9,273 nucleotides of DNA from Pseudohongiella sp. (GTDB lineage Bacteria; Pseudomonadota; Gammaproteobacteria; Pseudomonadales; Pseudohongiellaceae). The translations under genes and the position numbers were made by a program. Of the stretch, positions 6,619-9,273 are shown piece by piece. Every line of letters starts with the position of its first letter. Within the stretch, counting starts at the first letter, position 1. The stretch covers positions 1-9,273 of the forward strand of contig JAUSPW010000162.1 in assembly GCA_030652635.1 (NCBI GenBank). Reading direction: 5' to 3'. The notes under the pieces are model-generated. The model saw only the letters and a program-made list of their open reading frames with translations. It was not told where the DNA came from and did no database searches.

Positions 6619-7704
6619 CTATATCGTCGGCGTTGTACTACGCACATCATAATTCTGTGCGCGATGACGCAGCAAATGATCCATCAATACAATCGCCAGC
6701 ATGGCTTCGGCGATTGGAACCGCACGAATACCCACACAAGGGTCATGACGGCCGGTGGTGATCACTTCCACCTCATTGCCATGAACATCGATAGAACGGC
6801 CGGGGATACGCAAACTTGACGTCGGCTTAAGCGCAATATGCGCCACAATATCCTGACCGCTGGAAATGCCACCCAGCACGCCCCCGGCATTATTGGAAAG
6901 GAATCCTTGTGGCGTCATCTCGTCGCGATGCTCGGTACCCTTTTGAGTCACACACTCAAACCCCGCACCAATTTCTACACCTTTTACTGCATTAATACTC
7001 ATCAATGCATGCGCGATATCAGCATCCAAGCGATCAAACACCGGCTCACCTAAACCTACGGGCATACCCGAGGCAATCACAGTGATTTTTGCACCGATGG
7101 AATTGCCCTCTTTATTCAGTGCAGCCATATAGGTTTCCATCTCCGGCACCTTGCTGGCGTCGGGGCAGAAAAATGCGTTTTGTTCCACCTGATCCCAATC
7201 CAGCGTTTCGGCTTTGATCGGGCCGAGCTGACTCAGATAGGCGCGTACCAGCACACCACAGTGTTGCGCCAGATATTTTTTGGCAATTGCTCCCGCGGCC
7301 ACACGCATCGCGGTTTCGCGCGCTGACGAGCGCCCACCCCCACGATAATCACGGATACCGTACTTTTGCTGATAGGTATAGTCCGCATGTGCTGGCCGGA
7401 ACAAATCTTTGATGTTGCTGTAATCTTTTGACTTCTGATCTGTGTTTTCGATTAACAGACCGATGGGTGTCCCTGTTGTGACACCTTCAAAAACACCAGA
7501 CAGAATTTTAACCGCATCATCTTCACGGCGCTGCGTGGTAAAACGCGACTGACCGGGTTTGCGTCGGTTCAGATCGTGTTGCAGGTCAGCCTCGCTCAGC
7601 GCCAGGCCAGGTGGGCAGCCATCAATAATTGCGCCCAACGCCAAGCCGTGGCTTTCGCCAAAACTTGTGACTGTAAACACGCTGCCTATACTGTTACCGG
7701 ACAT
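6619..7704 (-). CDS. aroC: chorismate synthase
   Basis: AroC removes phosphate from 5-enolpyruvylshikimate-3-phosphate to give chorismate, using reduced FMN, and completes the shikimate pathway in the cytoplasm. Its 361 residues equal the E. coli length. Family signatures are all visible: FGESHGLALG (15–24, His19), NRRKPGQSRFTTQRRE (46–61, FMN/substrate-binding Arg residues), FRPAHADYTYQQKYG (102–116, predicted catalytic His106), YRGGGRSSARETAMRVAAGAIAKK (120–143), and GRHDPCVGIRAVPIAEAM (318–335). The N-terminal MSGNSIG supports the ATG at 7704; a GGA sits ten bases upstream. It follows prmB by 47 bases, a pairing common in gammaproteobacteria, and probably shares its transcript. Confidence 0.98.
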   Translation of the reverse strand: MSGNSIGSVFTVTSFGESHGLALGAIIDGCPPGLALSEADLQHDLNRRKPGQSRFTTQRREDDAVKILSGVFEGVTTGTPIGLLIENTDQKSKDYSNIKDLFRPAHADYTYQQKYGIRDYRGGGRSSARETAMRVAAGAIAKKYLAQHCGVLVRAYLSQLGPIKAETLDWDQVEQNAFFCPDASKVPEMETYMAALNKEGNSIGAKITVIASGMPVGLGEPVFDRLDADIAHALMSINAVKGVEIGAGFECVTQKGTEHRDEMTPQGFLSNNAGGVLGGISSGQDIVAHIALKPTSSLRIPGRSIDVHGNEVEVITTGRHDPCVGIRAVPIAEAMLAIVLMDHLLRHRAQNYDVRSTTPTI

Positions 7705-7751
7705 CTGTCAGAATTCCGCCTGTCTGGAAAAGGCGCACATTGTACACGAAT

Positions 7752-8642
7752 TCACAATTCCGCACGAATCAGCGCTTCTCGCGAGATCGCAAACACACCT
7801 TCACCGCCACTCTCAAAGTCCAGCCAGAGTACCGGCAGATCTGGATAACGCTGGGCAAGCAGCTCCCAGCTATAGCCAAGCTCCAGAATCAACATGCCTT
7901 CTTCGCTCAGAAACGCGGGCGCCTCGCGCAGAATCTGTAGCGGTATAGCTAACCCATCATCGTCTGATACCAAGCCCAATTCCGGTTCGTGACGGTACTC
8001 CGCAGGCAGTTCAGCCACCTCTTCCGCGGAGACATAAGGCGGATTGCTGACAATCAGATCGTAGCTGCCCTGCAAACCACTGAACAGATCGGATTGAACG
8101 GCACGCACCCTGCCCTCTACGCCATGCTGTTCAATGTTGCGCTGCGCGACGATCAACGCATCTGAGGAGATATCAGCCAGATCAACCTGCGCTGACGGGA
8201 ACACCAAGGCCGTGGCGATACCTATACAACCACTGCCTGTGCAAAGATCCAGCACCCGTTTTGGTGGTGTTGATAACAAGGGTTCGTACTGATGAAGTAC
8301 CAATTCTGCAATCGGTGAACGAGGCACCAGCACACGCTCATCCACATAAAACGGCAGACCGGCAAACCATGCCTGATGAACAAGGTACGCGATTGGCACG
8401 CGTTCTTGAATGCGTTGTTCTGCCAGTGTCTGAATGGTTGTCAGCTCAGACTCGCCGATCTCACGTGTCTCCAGCCCATTGGCAGTGCTGCTATCTTGTG
8501 AGGCTTGTTCAAACGCAACACCCAACACGGTGAACACCAAATAGACTGCTTCGTCCCAGGGGTTGTCAGTACCATGCCCATAAAACAGGTCGGCCTGCTC
8601 GAATCGTGACGCCAACTGTTCCACACATTGCAATACATTCAT
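7752..8642 (-). CDS. prmB: 50S ribosomal protein uL3 N5-glutamine methyltransferase
   Basis: PrmB uses S-adenosylmethionine to methylate a glutamine side chain of ribosomal protein L3 (uL3). The 296 residues are slightly fewer than in E. coli (310). The PrmB-specific front end YGHGTDNPWDEAVYLV (21–36) and the VDERVLVPRSPIAEL stretch (100–114) separate it from the release-factor enzyme PrmC, which has a different wording there. The SAM-binding loop is DLCTGSGCIGIA (132–143), and the catalytic NPPY motif is at 200–203, followed by EYRHEPELGL (215–224). The protein ends shortly after GGEGVFAISREALI, so the C-terminus is a little short but the fold is complete. The ATG at 8642 has only a weak ribosome binding site. 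It is first in the minus-strand series and is divergent from folE. Confidence 0.95.
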   Translation of the reverse strand: MNVLQCVEQLASRFEQADLFYGHGTDNPWDEAVYLVFTVLGVAFEQASQDSSTANGLETREIGESELTTIQTLAEQRIQERVPIAYLVHQAWFAGLPFYVDERVLVPRSPIAELVLHQYEPLLSTPPKRVLDLCTGSGCIGIATALVFPSAQVDLADISSDALIVAQRNIEQHGVEGRVRAVQSDLFSGLQGSYDLIVSNPPYVSAEEVAELPAEYRHEPELGLVSDDDGLAIPLQILREAPAFLSEEGMLILELGYSWELLAQRYPDLPVLWLDFESGGEGVFAISREALIRAEL

Positions 8643-8744
8643 GTTTTTACCATCGTTTTAAGCTGCCAGCACGGCAAAAATTACTTTACGACCGTACAGT
8701 GATATCGTACGTTATCGGCCTTTTATCCGGATTCACTGCCTGCC
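8643..8744. promoter_or_regulatory. divergent prmB–folE intergenic region
   Basis: These 102 bases must hold the promoters for prmB (minus) and folE (plus). I cannot identify well-matched -35/-10 pairs in either direction. A near-palindrome at 8701–8716 is the only structured element. Confidence 0.5.
8701..8716. promoter_or_regulatory. imperfect 16-bp palindrome, possible operator
   Basis: GATATCGTACGTTATC pairs at 7 of 8 positions about a central GTAC. A second CGTAC lies 13 bases to the left (8693–8697 versus 8706–8710), roughly one helical turn away. A dyad in a divergent promoter region is typical of regulator sites, but no known consensus is recognised. Confidence 0.35.
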
Positions 8745-9273
8745 ATGACCAAACCTGTAAACGAATCGTCCCTTCACACTATGGAACACGCTAATCGTGA
8801 CAGAATCACTGCCATAGGCGAAGATCTTTCCCGCCCAGGACTGGTGGACACGCCGCTGCGTGCCGCCAAAGCCATGCAGTTTTTGATGCGCGGCTACGAA
8901 CAGGACGTCGACAAGCTGATCAACAACGCATTATTCCCATCTTCTTCCGAGGAAATGGTCATCGTTAAAAACATCGAATTGTATTCGATGTGTGAGCACC
9001 ACATGTTGCCATTTATCGGAAAATGTCACGTGGCCTACCTGCCCAAAGGCAAGGTACTCGGGCTGTCCAAAATCGCACGTATTGTAGACATGTATGCCCG
9101 GCGCTTGCAGATTCAGGAGAATCTGACCAAGGAAATCGCCGAGGTCATCATCCAGAAGACAGATGCGGCTGGCGCCGCCGTCATTATCGAAGCGCAGCAC
9201 ATGTGCATGATGATGCGCGGTGTGGAGAAGCAGAACTCAGTGATGACAACATCGTGCATGCTGGGAGCATTTC
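8745..9273 (+). CDS. folE: GTP cyclohydrolase I (3' end cut by window)
   Basis: FolE converts GTP to 7,8-dihydroneopterin triphosphate, the first step of folate and pterin synthesis. The 176 visible residues include GEDLSRPGLVDTPLRAAKAM (25–44), EEMVIVKNIELYSMCEHHMLPFIGK (69–93), VLGLSKIARIVDMYARRLQIQENLT (104–128) and QHMCMMMRGVEKQNSVMTTS (151–170). Predicted zinc ligands are Cys83, His86 and Cys154; the 71-residue spacing between the two cysteines equals that in the E. coli enzyme. The wording closely resembles Pseudomonas FolE, which ends a few residues after the same MLGAF, so only a short tail is missing. The start is uncertain: ATG at 8745 is the first after an in-frame stop (8700–8702), ATG at 8781 would remove 12 residues, and neither has a clear ribosome binding site. 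This is the zinc FolE, not the unrelated FolE2 family. Confidence 0.95.
   Translation, partial: MTKPVNESSLHTMEHANRDRITAIGEDLSRPGLVDTPLRAAKAMQFLMRGYEQDVDKLINNALFPSSSEEMVIVKNIELYSMCEHHMLPFIGKCHVAYLPKGKVLGLSKIARIVDMYARRLQIQENLTKEIAEVIIQKTDAAGAAVIIEAQHMCMMMRGVEKQNSVMTTSCMLGAF

Noticed and set aside
7705..7753. Two GAATTC sites (7711–7716, 7748–7753) flanking the prmB–aroC gap
   Set aside because: Six-base coincidence; no cloning-vector sequence or other sign of a construct nearby.
8931..9200. Minus-strand frame of 89 codons inside folE
   Set aside because: Antisense to the best conserved part of FolE, including its zinc ligands.

Overview
The window looks like a chromosomal housekeeping segment from a gammaproteobacterium. 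The gene order truA–fimV–asd–(leuB)–leuD–leuC resembles the known Pseudomonas-type cluster, FimV is confined to this kind of bacterium, and the PrmB, AroC and FolE sequences have the wording of gammaproteobacterial homologues. A genus cannot be fixed from the sequence alone. Base composition is mixed, roughly half G+C, in the genes. It is far lower (22%) in the aroC–leuC gap and far higher (72%) in the first 100 bases.

Seven complete genes lie on the minus strand and are transcribed from high to low coordinates: prmB (8642–7752), aroC (7704–6619), leuC (6551–5112), leuD (5027–4383), asd (4340–3324), fimV (3262–929) and truA (932–132). Gaps run from a 4-base overlap (fimV/truA) to 84 bases (leuC/leuD). 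No convincing intrinsic terminator is visible in any gap, so one or two long transcripts are plausible. A divergent eighth gene, folE, starts at 8745 on the plus strand and runs off the right edge within what should be a few codons of its end.

The functions are metabolic and cellular. PrmB methylates ribosomal protein uL3. AroC completes the shikimate pathway. LeuC and LeuD are the two subunits of isopropylmalate isomerase. Asd makes aspartate semialdehyde for lysine, methionine, threonine and diaminopimelate. FimV is a peptidoglycan-binding inner-membrane organiser of the cell pole and type IV pili. TruA makes pseudouridine in tRNA anticodon arms. FolE opens folate/pterin synthesis.

I found no mobile element, CRISPR array, tRNA, rRNA or phage-like gene, and no candidate for a new biological system. 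What stands out is smaller: leuB (and an usg-like paralogue) missing from its usual place between leuD and fimV; a 4.5-copy TGACGT repeat in a GC-rich stretch just past truA; short tandem repeats in the asd–fimV and leuC–leuD gaps; a near-palindrome between the divergent prmB and folE; and start codons of asd and truA that need a decision.
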